Assembly (NCBI GenBank): GCA_964350135.1
Contig: CAYGJN010000113.1
Coordinates: 1 to 8,342, forward strand
Direction of reading: 5' to 3'
DNA from: CAYGJN01 sp964350135
GTDB taxonomy: Bacteria; Bdellovibrionota; Bacteriovoracia; Bacteriovoracales; Bacteriovoracaceae
DNA: 8,342 nt
The translations under genes and the position numbers were made by a program. The notes beneath the pieces are model-generated. The model made no database searches. It was not told where the DNA came from and saw only the letters and a program-made list of their open reading frames with translations. Positions within the stretch are counted from its first letter, which is position 1; every line of letters begins with the position of its first letter. Shown here piece after piece: positions 1-6,837 of this stretch.

Positions 1-943
1 GTATGGAAGAATTATTAAGGGATCTAAGGGCTTTGAGATTGTGGAAGAAAAAGATGCTAATAATGAACAAAAATTAGTTCAAGAAGTAAATTCAGGTCTT
101 TACTTAGTAAAGACAAATTATATTTTAAACGAATTAAAATCAATTGATTCTAATAATGCTGCAGGTGAGTTTTATCTCACAGATATTTTTAAACAAGAAA
201 GAAATGTTAAAGCAGTAGTATTTGAAGATGAGGAAAGTTTTATGGGCGTTAATACTCTTGTCGAATTATCAGAAGCTGGACATCACTTAAGAAAGGAATG
301 TTCAGACTTTCATATGAAAAATGGTGTTCGAATTTTAGATGGAAGGCATACTTATATTGATCAAAATGCAGAAATTGGAGAAGGAACAACAATTTATCCA
401 AATGTTTATATTGAAGGTAATACCAAAATTGGAAAAAATTGTACTATTGAACCTGGTTGTTTTTTAAAGAATGCAATTATTGCAGATGATGTCATTTTAA
501 AAAGCAATTGCTATATCGCGGATTCACAAATTAACAAAAGTGCTTCTATAGGACCTATGGCCCATATACGACCGGGCACAATTATTGGAGAAGACTGCAA
601 GATTGGAAATTTTGTGGAGACAAAAAAATCAGAACTTAAAAAAGGATCTAAGGTTAGTCATCTTTCATATGTCGGTGATGCACAGATTGGTGAAAATACA
701 AATATTGGCTGTGGTTTTATTACCTGCAATTATGATGGAAAAAATAAACACAAAACAATTATTGGAAAAGATTCTTTTATTGGTTCAGACTGCCAAATGA
801 TTGCCCCTGTTAATATTGGGGATAATGCTTATATCGGTTCTGGATCAACAATAAATCAAGATGTTGAAGATGGTGCTTTTGCAATTGCCAGGGCCCGCCA
901 AGTTAATAAGCCAGATATGGCCAAAAAATTTATTAAAAAATAG
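1..943 (+). CDS. glmU: Bifunctional UDP-GlcNAc pyrophosphorylase / glucosamine-1-phosphate N-acetyltransferase, C-terminal part (5' truncated by window edge)
   Basis: GlmU acetylates glucosamine-1-phosphate with acetyl-CoA and couples the product to UTP to give UDP-GlcNAc, the cytoplasmic precursor of peptidoglycan and lipopolysaccharide. The frame is open from base 2 (first full codon Tyr) to the TAG at 941-943, giving 313 visible residues. Compared with the ~456-residue E. coli protein about 138 N-terminal residues are missing, including the nucleotide-binding loop. The GTG at 41 is an internal Val codon (IVEEKDA), not a start. Visible pyrophosphorylase residues include YGRI (1-4), VEEKDA (14-19), QEVNSG and MGVN, matching the UDP-GlcNAc site. 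From about residue 110 on come hexapeptide (left-handed beta-helix) repeats with IRPGT (Arg190), NFVE, SHLSYVGD (His220, the expected catalytic base) and CNYDG (Asn243, Tyr244). The C-terminus is Lys-rich, as is common in the family. One deviation is GCGFITCNYDG where the usual form is GAGTITCNYDG. Identification is secure; only the N-terminus is unseen. Confidence 0.97.
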   Translation, partial: YGRIIKGSKGFEIVEEKDANNEQKLVQEVNSGLYLVKTNYILNELKSIDSNNAAGEFYLTDIFKQERNVKAVVFEDEESFMGVNTLVELSEAGHHLRKECSDFHMKNGVRILDGRHTYIDQNAEIGEGTTIYPNVYIEGNTKIGKNCTIEPGCFLKNAIIADDVILKSNCYIADSQINKSASIGPMAHIRPGTIIGEDCKIGNFVETKKSELKKGSKVSHLSYVGDAQIGENTNIGCGFITCNYDGKNKHKTIIGKDSFIGSDCQMIAPVNIGDNAYIGSGSTINQDVEDGAFAIARARQVNKPDMAKKFIKK

Positions 944-982
944 ATTAAATTCTCTATAGAATCACCTTGTTGCGCCCCGGGT

Positions 983-1018
983 CACCATAGCCAATCCCTT
1001 CCTTATAGTGTTATTTTT
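983..1018 (+). terminator. Possible weak hairpin plus T-rich tract (attenuator-like)
   Basis: Bases 983-990 (CACCATAG) can pair with 1003-1010 (TTATAGTG) as six Watson-Crick pairs, one G-T wobble (990/1003) and one C-A mismatch (986/1007), with a 12-base loop (991-1002). TTATTTTT follows at 1011-1018. The arrangement resembles an intrinsic terminator or attenuator, but the stem is short, imperfect and largely A-T near the loop. Strong termination is therefore unlikely without a partner or ligand. Confidence 0.22.
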
Positions 1019-1041
1019 AGGAGTTTATGATCTAAGGGATT
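993..1041 (+). promoter_or_regulatory. Inverted repeat able to sequester the glmS Shine-Dalgarno
   Basis: AATCCCTT at 993-1000 is the exact reverse complement of AAGGGATT at 1034-1041, an 8-bp perfect pairing across a 33-base loop. The right arm contains the whole glmS Shine-Dalgarno AAGGGA, which ends 5 bases before the ATG, so formation of this stem would hide the ribosome binding site. SD-sequestering leaders relieved by small RNAs (GlmZ) are known for glmS in enterobacteria, and a ribozyme controls glmS in many Firmicutes. Whether anything comparable occurs here is unknown. The pairing is seen directly; the role is inferred. Confidence 0.4.
1034..1039 (+). promoter_or_regulatory. glmS ribosome binding site
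   Basis: AAGGGA lies 5 bases upstream of the glmS ATG at 1045. It supports that start, which is also fixed by the requirement for Cys at residue 2. A second purine motif, AGGAG at 1019-1023, is too far (21 bases) to serve the glmS ATG. Confidence 0.7.
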
Positions 1042-1044
1042 TTT

Positions 1045-2853
1045 ATGTGTGGAATCGTTGGTTACAGAGGCGACAAGAACGCCGTTAATATTGTTTTGGA
1101 AGGACTAACTAGGCTTGAATATCGAGGCTATGATTCCGCTGGAATTTGCTTAAAACTTTCAAACGGTGATCTTCAGCAGTTTAAAAAAATAGGGAAGATA
1201 TCAAACTTAAAATCAACTCTTTCAAAAACTAATCCCAAATCTGAACTTGCTATTGGCCATACTCGCTGGGCAACTCATGGAAAAGTAACAGACTTGAACG
1301 CTCACCCTCATGGGAATGAATTGGTAAATGTTGTTCACAATGGAATTATTGAAAATGCTAGTGAACTTAAAAAGCAATTACAAAAAGAAGGTGAGGTTTT
1401 TTATTCAGAAACAGACTCTGAAGTTTTTGTTGTCCTTTTAACAAGACTGCTGAAGCAAGGAAATAATTTAGAGCAAGCTTGTGTTAAAGCATTTAAGTAT
1501 GTTGAGGGTAATTCTGCTTTTGTTATGATGGAAAAAAGTACTCAAAAAATTGTAGCAATAAGAAGAGCTGCTCCTCTTGTTTGTGCGCAAGACTCTAGCA
1601 GCAATGATGTTTTTGTTTCATCAGATCCTTACGCCTTAGTAGGCTTTGCTGATCAGCTAATCTTTCCTGAAGATGAAGTTGTTTGTTTATTAGATCCAGA
1701 ATCAGAGATTAAAATTCAACTACTGGAACTGGATGGCTCAGAATCAAAAAGATTTTTAAGTAAAGACCAAGACATGGATCTTGAGATTAGTGATAAAGGG
1801 GAATTTGATCACTACATGATGAAAGAGATTCATGAGCAGCCTGAGCTTATTGGACGCTTTTTAGATTTTTACTTTTCAGGTGATGGCAAAGATCATCTTG
1901 ATATTGTAAAAAACCTTTCGCCAAGGTTATTTCATGTAAGTGCTTGTGGTACAGCTCTTCATGCAGGCCTTGTTATAAAAAACTATATTGAAAAAATTAA
2001 TAAAATTCCATGTCATATTGATTTTGCATCAGAGTTTCGTTACAGAAATCCATTATTAGACAAAGAGGATTTAGGGTTATTTATTTCTCAATCCGGAGAA
2101 ACAGCAGATACATTAGCTGCTCAAAAACTTTGTAAAGACAACGGACTTAAAACCCTTTCCATTTTAAACGTGGAAGGCTCTAGCATGTATAGAGAAAGTG
2201 ATTACAACCTTCTCATTAAGGCCAGTACTGAAATAGGTGTAGCTTCCACAAAAGCCTTTACACTAATGGCCTTAACAGGTTTTTTATTTTCTCATAGAAT
2301 TGCTGGCACTGATTTTAAAAATATCAAAAATGAAATTGAAACTCTTAAAGAAAGAATTAATGAACTTATAAATAGAAAGCATGAACTTGAATCAATTGCT
2401 GAAGGGATTTATCAGAAGAAAGGATTTCTATTTACTGGACGTGGTAAATATTTTCCAATTGCCCTTGAAGGTGCGCTTAAATTAAAAGAGATTGCTTACG
2501 TTCATGCGGAAGGTTATGCAGCAGGTGAGCTAAAGCATGGACCAATCGCCCTTATAGAAGACTCTATGGTCAATATAGCAATTATAGGTCCAGAGCTATA
2601 TGAAAAAACAAGAAGCAATATTGAAGAAGTTAAAGCAAGAAAAGGTATTATTGTCTCTTTTGGCCCAGAGAATGATGAGTCACTTGTAGAGTTGAGTGAT
2701 TATTACTTTCCATTAAACTTTAAAGGTCTTGATGAATTATCACCACTCTATGTAAATGTTGCGAACCAACTCCTTTCATATTATGTAGCAAGGTTTAAGG
2801 GAACTGATATTGATAAACCTAGAAATCTTGCTAAATCGGTAACTGTTGAATAA
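1045..2853 (+). CDS. glmS: Glutamine--fructose-6-phosphate aminotransferase (isomerizing)
   Basis: GlmS converts fructose-6-phosphate and glutamine to glucosamine-6-phosphate and glutamate, the committed cytoplasmic step of amino-sugar synthesis. The 602-residue protein is close to the usual ~600-610. The start is certain because Cys2, the N-terminal nucleophile of the class-II glutaminase domain, follows Met1. That domain shows EYRGYDSAG, GHTRWATHG (71-79), HNG (98-100) and SETDSE (121-126). The isomerase half has two SIS domains: SACGT (299-303, Cys301 matching E. coli Cys300), SQSGET (348-353) with the sugar-phosphate-binding Ser residues, VASTKAFT, then ALEGALKLKEIAY and ELKHGP (495-500). 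The C-terminal tail KPRNLAKSVTVE contains the lysine (Lys597) equivalent to E. coli Lys603. It is probably co-expressed with glmU upstream, which uses its product after GlmM. Its TAA is directly followed by the helicase ATG. Translation may be controlled by the leader at 944-1044. Nothing appears truncated. Confidence 0.98.
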   Translation: MCGIVGYRGDKNAVNIVLEGLTRLEYRGYDSAGICLKLSNGDLQQFKKIGKISNLKSTLSKTNPKSELAIGHTRWATHGKVTDLNAHPHGNELVNVVHNGIIENASELKKQLQKEGEVFYSETDSEVFVVLLTRLLKQGNNLEQACVKAFKYVEGNSAFVMMEKSTQKIVAIRRAAPLVCAQDSSSNDVFVSSDPYALVGFADQLIFPEDEVVCLLDPESEIKIQLLELDGSESKRFLSKDQDMDLEISDKGEFDHYMMKEIHEQPELIGRFLDFYFSGDGKDHLDIVKNLSPRLFHVSACGTALHAGLVIKNYIEKINKIPCHIDFASEFRYRNPLLDKEDLGLFISQSGETADTLAAQKLCKDNGLKTLSILNVEGSSMYRESDYNLLIKASTEIGVASTKAFTLMALTGFLFSHRIAGTDFKNIKNEIETLKERINELINRKHELESIAEGIYQKKGFLFTGRGKYFPIALEGALKLKEIAYVHAEGYAAGELKHGPIALIEDSMVNIAIIGPELYEKTRSNIEEVKARKGIIVSFGPENDESLVELSDYYFPLNFKGLDELSPLYVNVANQLLSYYVARFKGTDIDKPRNLAKSVTVE

Positions 2854-5082
2854 ATGAATTTAGACACTCTTAACCCTATTCAAAAAAAAGCTGTTGAGAC
2901 CACTGATGGTCCACTAATGATTTTAGCTGGAGCAGGATCTGGTAAAACGAGAACTCTTGTTTCAAAGATTTCTTATTTATTGCAAAACAAAGAAGTAAGT
3001 CCTTTTAGAATACTTGCAATGACATTTTCAAATAAGGCTGCAAGGGAAATGCGTGAAAGAGTTGCTAGTGAAATCAATATTGATATTGGTGCACTTCAAA
3101 TTACAACATTTCATTCTTTTTGCGCAAAAATTTTAAGATCAGAAGCTAATTATATCGGACTTAGTCGTAATTTCACCATTTATGATGACTCTGAGTCTAG
3201 GGCCATTATTAAAAAATTATTGGCCAAACGTGGTATTACGACAAAAGAGCAATCACCTTATGAAGTCATGTATTTTATAAGTGATATTAAAAATCATGGT
3301 TTTTATAAAGGTAAAGAAGAAGTTGATGGTTTTACCGTAGATAAAGAAGACTTCTTTTATGAGTTATATGAAGAATACGAGTCCACATTACATCAATCTA
3401 ATGCTTTGGACTTTGGTGGAATCATCACTGGGGTCATCCAACTTCTTGAGCAGTTCCCTGAAGTTCTTGAAAGGTACCAAAAACGTTTTTCATATCTTTT
3501 GGTTGATGAGTACCAGGATACAAACAGGGCTCAGTTTCAATTACTGAAGCTTCTTACTGGTGAAGCTCGCAATATTTGCGTGGTGGGTGATGAAGATCAA
3601 TCTATTTATTCTTGGCGAGGTGCAGATATAAGAAATATTTTGGATTTTGAAGAAATTTATCCGGATGCCCAAATTATTAAGCTTGAACAAAATTATAGAT
3701 CTTCTAAAAATATTATTGAAGCCGCAGGTTATGTAATTTCAAGAAATGTTGAGCGTAAAGGCAAGAGCATGTGGACTGATAATGATCTTGGAGATGAGAT
3801 TGATATTATTGAATGTCCTACTGATAAAAAAGAAGCAGAGTTTATTACTCACAAGGTATTAGAGCTTGCTAAAAAAAATATTGCTTATAGAGATATGGCG
3901 GTTTTTTATAGAAATAATTCACAGTCGAGAATTATAGAGGACTATCTTAGAAAAGAAGGCGTGCCTTATAGAATTGTTGCTGGAATTAAATTCTATGAGA
4001 GAAAAGAAATCAAAGATATGATTGCTTATCTTAGACTGGTTATGAACCCTAAAGACTCTTTGGCCTTAAGTCGCATCATTAATATTCCGGCTAGAGGAAT
4101 TGGAACAACATCACTTAGAAAACTTGAAAAAATTGCTATCGATGGAAACCTTACACTGTGGGAAGCTATTCAAGATCTTGTGGATAACGAACAAAATTAT
4201 AAAGGTCTTAGGTTAAGCACTAAAATTAAATCAGCACTTAGAGAATTTTGTTATCTAGTCAATGAATGTATTCTTTTAAATGAACAAAAAGAAATCCCAA
4301 GTGTTATTTACGACAAATTATTACATGAAAGTGGATTGCTTGAGTTTCTTAAGGCAAGCAAAGATTATGAGTCCCTTTCAAGGATTGAAAACCTTGAAGA
4401 ACTATTTAATGGTATTAAGCAATTTGAAGAGGGTGAACAAAGTCCAACCCTAACAGACTTTCTTGAAACTATTACTCTTGACGATTCTCACGGCCATGCA
4501 ATGAATAATACTGGAGAACTTTCACTAATGACGATTCATGGTTCTAAAGGCCTTGAGTTTCCATATGTATTTGTTTCAGGCGTCGAGGAACAAATTTTTC
4601 CCTCTCAAAGATCTATGGATGAATCAGAGATGGCACTTGAGGAAGAAAGAAGATTGTTTTATGTGGCCATGACGAGAGCTATGCAAAAGCTCTATATAAG
4701 CTTCGCCCAAGGAAGAATGCTCTTTGGAAATCTTCGATTTAATGGGCCAAGCCGATTTATTGATGAAATTCCTGATAAGTATTATTCCTGGCAAGTATTT
4801 GCTCCAGGTGAAAGAAAATCAACGAGTCAATATACTGGTGATATAGATTATGGAGATGACTTCTCTCAAGTTTCTCCTTACGAAGATGATACAAGTTCAG
4901 TTGTTTCGAATAAAGTTCCTCAATCTTTCCCAGAAGGAAGTATGGTTATTCATTCTCTTTACGGAGAAGGAGTCGTTCTGGAGTGTGAAGGCTTAGGGGC
5001 TGATGAAAAAGTCGTTATTAAATTTTTAGATGGAGCACGCAAGAAATTTATGGTGAAGTTTGCTCCCCTTATTTCAGCTTAA
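2854..5082 (+). CDS. pcrA: ATP-dependent 3'-5' DNA helicase, UvrD/PcrA family
   Basis: This is a superfamily 1A helicase that unwinds DNA with 3'-5' polarity, in repair (UvrD/PcrA) and in resolving replication-transcription conflicts. All signature motifs are present in order: Q-motif LNPIQ (6-10), Walker A GAGSGKT (26-32), motif Ia MTFSNKAAREM, TFHSF, motif II with DEYQD (218-222), motif III GDEDQSIYSWRG (245-256), motif IV QNYRSS (279-284), motif V TIHGSKGLEF (560-569) and motif VI ERRLFYVAMTRA (598-609). At 742 residues it has family length. The C-terminal ~45 residues (from about Gly695: VIHSLYGEGVV, ending VKFAPLI) look like the Tudor-like fold that contacts RNA polymerase in PcrA/UvrD. 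A linker rich in acidic and Ser residues (about 650-690) precedes it. The ATG directly abuts the glmS stop and I see no good Shine-Dalgarno, so translation probably depends on ribosomes finishing glmS. The choice between the names pcrA, uvrD and rep is not settled; the tail favours PcrA/UvrD over Rep. Confidence 0.95.
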   Translation: MNLDTLNPIQKKAVETTDGPLMILAGAGSGKTRTLVSKISYLLQNKEVSPFRILAMTFSNKAAREMRERVASEINIDIGALQITTFHSFCAKILRSEANYIGLSRNFTIYDDSESRAIIKKLLAKRGITTKEQSPYEVMYFISDIKNHGFYKGKEEVDGFTVDKEDFFYELYEEYESTLHQSNALDFGGIITGVIQLLEQFPEVLERYQKRFSYLLVDEYQDTNRAQFQLLKLLTGEARNICVVGDEDQSIYSWRGADIRNILDFEEIYPDAQIIKLEQNYRSSKNIIEAAGYVISRNVERKGKSMWTDNDLGDEIDIIECPTDKKEAEFITHKVLELAKKNIAYRDMAVFYRNNSQSRIIEDYLRKEGVPYRIVAGIKFYERKEIKDMIAYLRLVMNPKDSLALSRIINIPARGIGTTSLRKLEKIAIDGNLTLWEAIQDLVDNEQNYKGLRLSTKIKSALREFCYLVNECILLNEQKEIPSVIYDKLLHESGLLEFLKASKDYESLSRIENLEELFNGIKQFEEGEQSPTLTDFLETITLDDSHGHAMNNTGELSLMTIHGSKGLEFPYVFVSGVEEQIFPSQRSMDESEMALEEERRLFYVAMTRAMQKLYISFAQGRMLFGNLRFNGPSRFIDEIPDKYYSWQVFAPGERKSTSQYTGDIDYGDDFSQVSPYEDDTSSVVSNKVPQSFPEGSMVIHSLYGEGVVLECEGLGADEKVVIKFLDGARKKFMVKFAPLISA

Positions 5083-5084
5083 GG
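5081..5084 (+). promoter_or_regulatory. gatC ribosome binding site, fixing the gatC start
   Basis: AAGG at 5081-5084 overlaps the helicase stop codon (TAA 5080-5082) and sits 5 bases before the ATG at 5090. It supports that ATG over the upstream in-frame TTG at 5060, which would add ten residues lying inside the helicase gene and absent from the GatC family. Confidence 0.6.
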
Positions 5085-5089
5085 TTATT

Positions 5090-5404
5090 ATGAAGATTAC
5101 AAAAGAAGTGGTTAGGCATGTTGCAGGGTTAGGGAGACTCAACCTTAAAGATAGTGAAATTGACTCTTATCAAGATCACTTAGCAAAAGTTATAAATTAT
5201 ATTGATCAATTAAGTGAAGTTTCAACAGATGGCGTGAAGCCATTTTTAAATCCCATGCGCGAAAATGAAAGCTTCTATCTTTCTGGCAAAAATTTAAGAA
5301 ATGACACTATTGCTGAGTCAATCTCCAAAGAAGATCTTTTAAAAAATGCACCAGATAAAGCTTACGGACAATTTAAACTAGAAGCAGTAATAGAGTCAGA
5401 GTAA
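5090..5404 (+). CDS. gatC: Aspartyl/glutamyl-tRNA(Asn/Gln) amidotransferase subunit C
   Basis: GatC is the small, non-catalytic subunit that wraps around GatA and GatB and stabilises the heterotrimer. The 104-residue product starts MKITKEVVRHVAGLGRL, matching the family N-terminus (ITKEEVxHxAxLARL). It continues with a helical segment HLAKVINYIDQLSEVST, then the GVKPFLNP motif, the typical LRNDTIAESISKEDLLKNAP segment and a hydrophilic end GQFKLEAVIE. Family length is about 95-105. An earlier in-frame TTG at 5060 is rejected as start because the ATG at 5090 has a Shine-Dalgarno and gives the expected N-terminus. The gene follows the helicase gene by 7 bases, and its TAA shares one base with the gatA ATG (TAATG), so coupling of gatC and gatA translation is likely. 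Confidence 0.95.
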   Translation: MKITKEVVRHVAGLGRLNLKDSEIDSYQDHLAKVINYIDQLSEVSTDGVKPFLNPMRENESFYLSGKNLRNDTIAESISKEDLLKNAPDKAYGQFKLEAVIESE

Positions 5405-6837
5405 TGATGGATATTTTTAAGACACATAAAAGTTTAATAAGTAAAAAAGTTTCGTCCAAAGAATTGGTTCAAGATGCATTGAAGTCTGCTAAAGAGTCTA
5501 AAAACAATACATTTATCTCAATTACGGAAGACCTTGCCCTTAAACAAGCAAATGAAAGCGATGAAAGACTTTCACAAAACAAAACAAAAAGTTTTATAGA
5601 TGGAATACCGTACACATTAAAAGATTTATTTATTACTAAAGATATTAGAACAACTGCTGGCTCTAAAATTCTCTATAATTATATTCCTCCCTATGATGGA
5701 TATGTATCAAAAAGACTTACAGATGATGGCGGAGTGCTTATTGGTAAAGTTGGGTGTGATGAATTTGGTATGGGTTCAACTAATGAAAATACAGCCTTTG
5801 GCCCAATTACTAACCCACTTAATTCAAACCATGTTGCTGGTGGCTCTAGCGGGGGGACAGCATCTACACTGGCCGAGAAATCATCAATGTTCAGTATGGG
5901 AACCGATACCGGTGGGTCAGTTCGTTTGCCAGCAAATTTTTGCGGTCTTGTAGGACTAAAACCTACTTATGGAAGAATTTCTCGATATGGCCAAATTGCT
6001 TATGGGTCTAGCTTGGATCAAGCATCACCTATGGGAAATACTGTTACTGATATTGCATGTATTCTTGAGAGCCTATCAAGCCATGATCTGATGGATTCAA
6101 CAAATGCTCCTGTTGGAGAACTGAAAGTGGCAGAGGCTGTTTTTCAGACAAATGAAAATTATCTAAAAGGTAAAAAAATAGGGATTGATGAAAGTCTATT
6201 TAGTAGTTGCGATCCATTAGTAAAAAAATCTCTAGACGCTGCCCTAGGTTTATTTAAAGAAAATGGTGTTGAAATTATCCCTGTTAATTTAGATCATCTT
6301 AAATATTGTGTAGCCGTTTATTATATTATTGCTACAAGTGAAGCTTCTTCTAATCTTGCCCGTTATGATGGAATTCATTATGGCCTTAGAGTTTCCAAAG
6401 ATGGCAATTTGGAAAATACCTATAGAGAGTCTAGAAATGAAGGATTTGGGGAGGAGGTTAAGAGAAGAATTATTCTTGGAACTTTTTCACTTTCATCAGG
6501 TTACTACGATGCTTATTACAAAAAAGCATGTCAGGTTAGACGGCTTATTTATGAAGATTTTATGACTGCCTTTAATTCCTGTGATGCAATTTTTTCACCT
6601 GTGTGCGCTTCAACTGCTTTTAAAAAAGGAGAGGGAGCAAAAGATCCTGTGCAAATGTATATGAATGATCTTTACACTATCCCTGCTAATTTAGCAGGAG
6701 TTCCCGCTCTGGCACTCCCTTATGGTAAGGCCGAGAATGATCTACCTACTGGATTTCAGTTAATAGGAAAACCTTTCTCTGAAGAAGGACTTTTAAAACT
6801 AGGGCGAGGTTTTGAACATCTGGGAGGTAAGTTGTGA
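5404..6837 (+). CDS. gatA: Aspartyl/glutamyl-tRNA(Asn/Gln) amidotransferase subunit A
   Basis: GatA is the glutaminase subunit of GatCAB. It releases ammonia from glutamine (or asparagine) and passes it to GatB for tRNA-dependent amidation. The 477 residues are near family length (~480-490) and form one amidase-signature domain. The Ser-cisSer-Lys triad is complete: Lys73 (YTLKDLF), cis-Ser148 in GGSSGGT (146-152) and nucleophile Ser172 in DTGGSVRLP. The spacings Lys+75 and Ser+24 equal those of the characterised S. aureus enzyme. Conserved GLVGLKPTYGRISRYG, YYIIATSEASSNLARYDG and YTIPANLAGVPALALP segments are present. The first ATG (5404) overlaps the gatC stop and a second ATG follows at 5407; either could be used. 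No strong Shine-Dalgarno is seen (only GAG close upstream), which fits coupled initiation. The product starts MMDIFKTHKS with no signal peptide, as expected for a cytoplasmic enzyme. Confidence 0.97.
   Translation: MMDIFKTHKSLISKKVSSKELVQDALKSAKESKNNTFISITEDLALKQANESDERLSQNKTKSFIDGIPYTLKDLFITKDIRTTAGSKILYNYIPPYDGYVSKRLTDDGGVLIGKVGCDEFGMGSTNENTAFGPITNPLNSNHVAGGSSGGTASTLAEKSSMFSMGTDTGGSVRLPANFCGLVGLKPTYGRISRYGQIAYGSSLDQASPMGNTVTDIACILESLSSHDLMDSTNAPVGELKVAEAVFQTNENYLKGKKIGIDESLFSSCDPLVKKSLDAALGLFKENGVEIIPVNLDHLKYCVAVYYIIATSEASSNLARYDGIHYGLRVSKDGNLENTYRESRNEGFGEEVKRRIILGTFSLSSGYYDAYYKKACQVRRLIYEDFMTAFNSCDAIFSPVCASTAFKKGEGAKDPVQMYMNDLYTIPANLAGVPALALPYGKAENDLPTGFQLIGKPFSEEGLLKLGRGFEHLGGKL
6822..6828 (+). 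promoter_or_regulatory. Strong ribosome binding site for gatB
   Basis: GGGAGGT lies inside the last codons of gatA, 5 bases before the GTG at 6834. It is the best Shine-Dalgarno match in the window. It decides the gatB start, because the nearby ATG at 6841 is out of frame and GTG is the only start giving the conserved IGLEVHAQ N-terminus at the right distance. Confidence 0.8.

Larger units (their letters stand above)
944..1044 (+). promoter_or_regulatory. glmU-glmS intergenic spacer / candidate glmS leader
   Basis: This 101-base stretch is the only true intergenic region in the window and contains no credible gene. In order it holds: an AT-rich start with a short inverted repeat ATTCT-CTAT-AGAAT (949-962), too weak for a terminator; a GC-rich, C-rich patch (about 965-1002, 24 of 38 bases G or C by my count) that contrasts with the flanks; a possible hairpin 983-990/1003-1010 followed by TTATTTTT; an AGGAG (1019-1023) ahead of ATG ATC TAA (1027-1035); and the glmS ribosome binding site AAGGGA (1034-1039). 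No convincing sigma-70 promoter was found, so glmS may be read from a promoter upstream of glmU, or from a weak one here. Its structure and length suggest post-transcriptional control of glmS; this is inference. Confidence 0.5.

Noticed and set aside
41..43. GTG as a glmU start
   Set aside because: The frame is open to the left edge and the upstream codons encode the conserved YGRI segment, so this is an internal Val codon.
933..960. Possible sigma-70 promoter (TTAAAA, 16 bases, TATAGA) at the end of glmU
   Set aside because: Both boxes match only four of six consensus bases in a very AT-rich stretch; such matches are expected by chance. A transcription start map would decide.
949..962. Hairpin ATTCT-CTAT-AGAAT after the glmU stop
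   Set aside because: A five-pair A-T-rich stem with no following T-run is not a credible terminator.
21..1038. GATCTAAGG repeated at 21-29, 645-653 and 1029-1037
   Set aside because: Two copies encode the same Ser-Lys codons in glmU in the same frame and the third covers the glmS Shine-Dalgarno; no consistent spacing or structure, so probably coincidence.
944..1044. glmS ribozyme in the spacer
   Set aside because: The spacer is too short for the full ribozyme with its P1-P4 elements and I do not recognise its core; a covariance-model search would confirm.
2882..2889. Run of eight A near the start of the helicase gene (another at 3871-3878) as phase-variation or slippage sites
   Set aside because: Such runs are common in AT-rich genes coding Lys; both frames are intact and nothing indicates programmed slippage.
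5060..5089. Longer gatC start at TTG 5060
   Set aside because: It adds ten residues overlapping the helicase gene and lacks a Shine-Dalgarno; ATG 5090 has AAGG 5 bases upstream and gives the family N-terminus.
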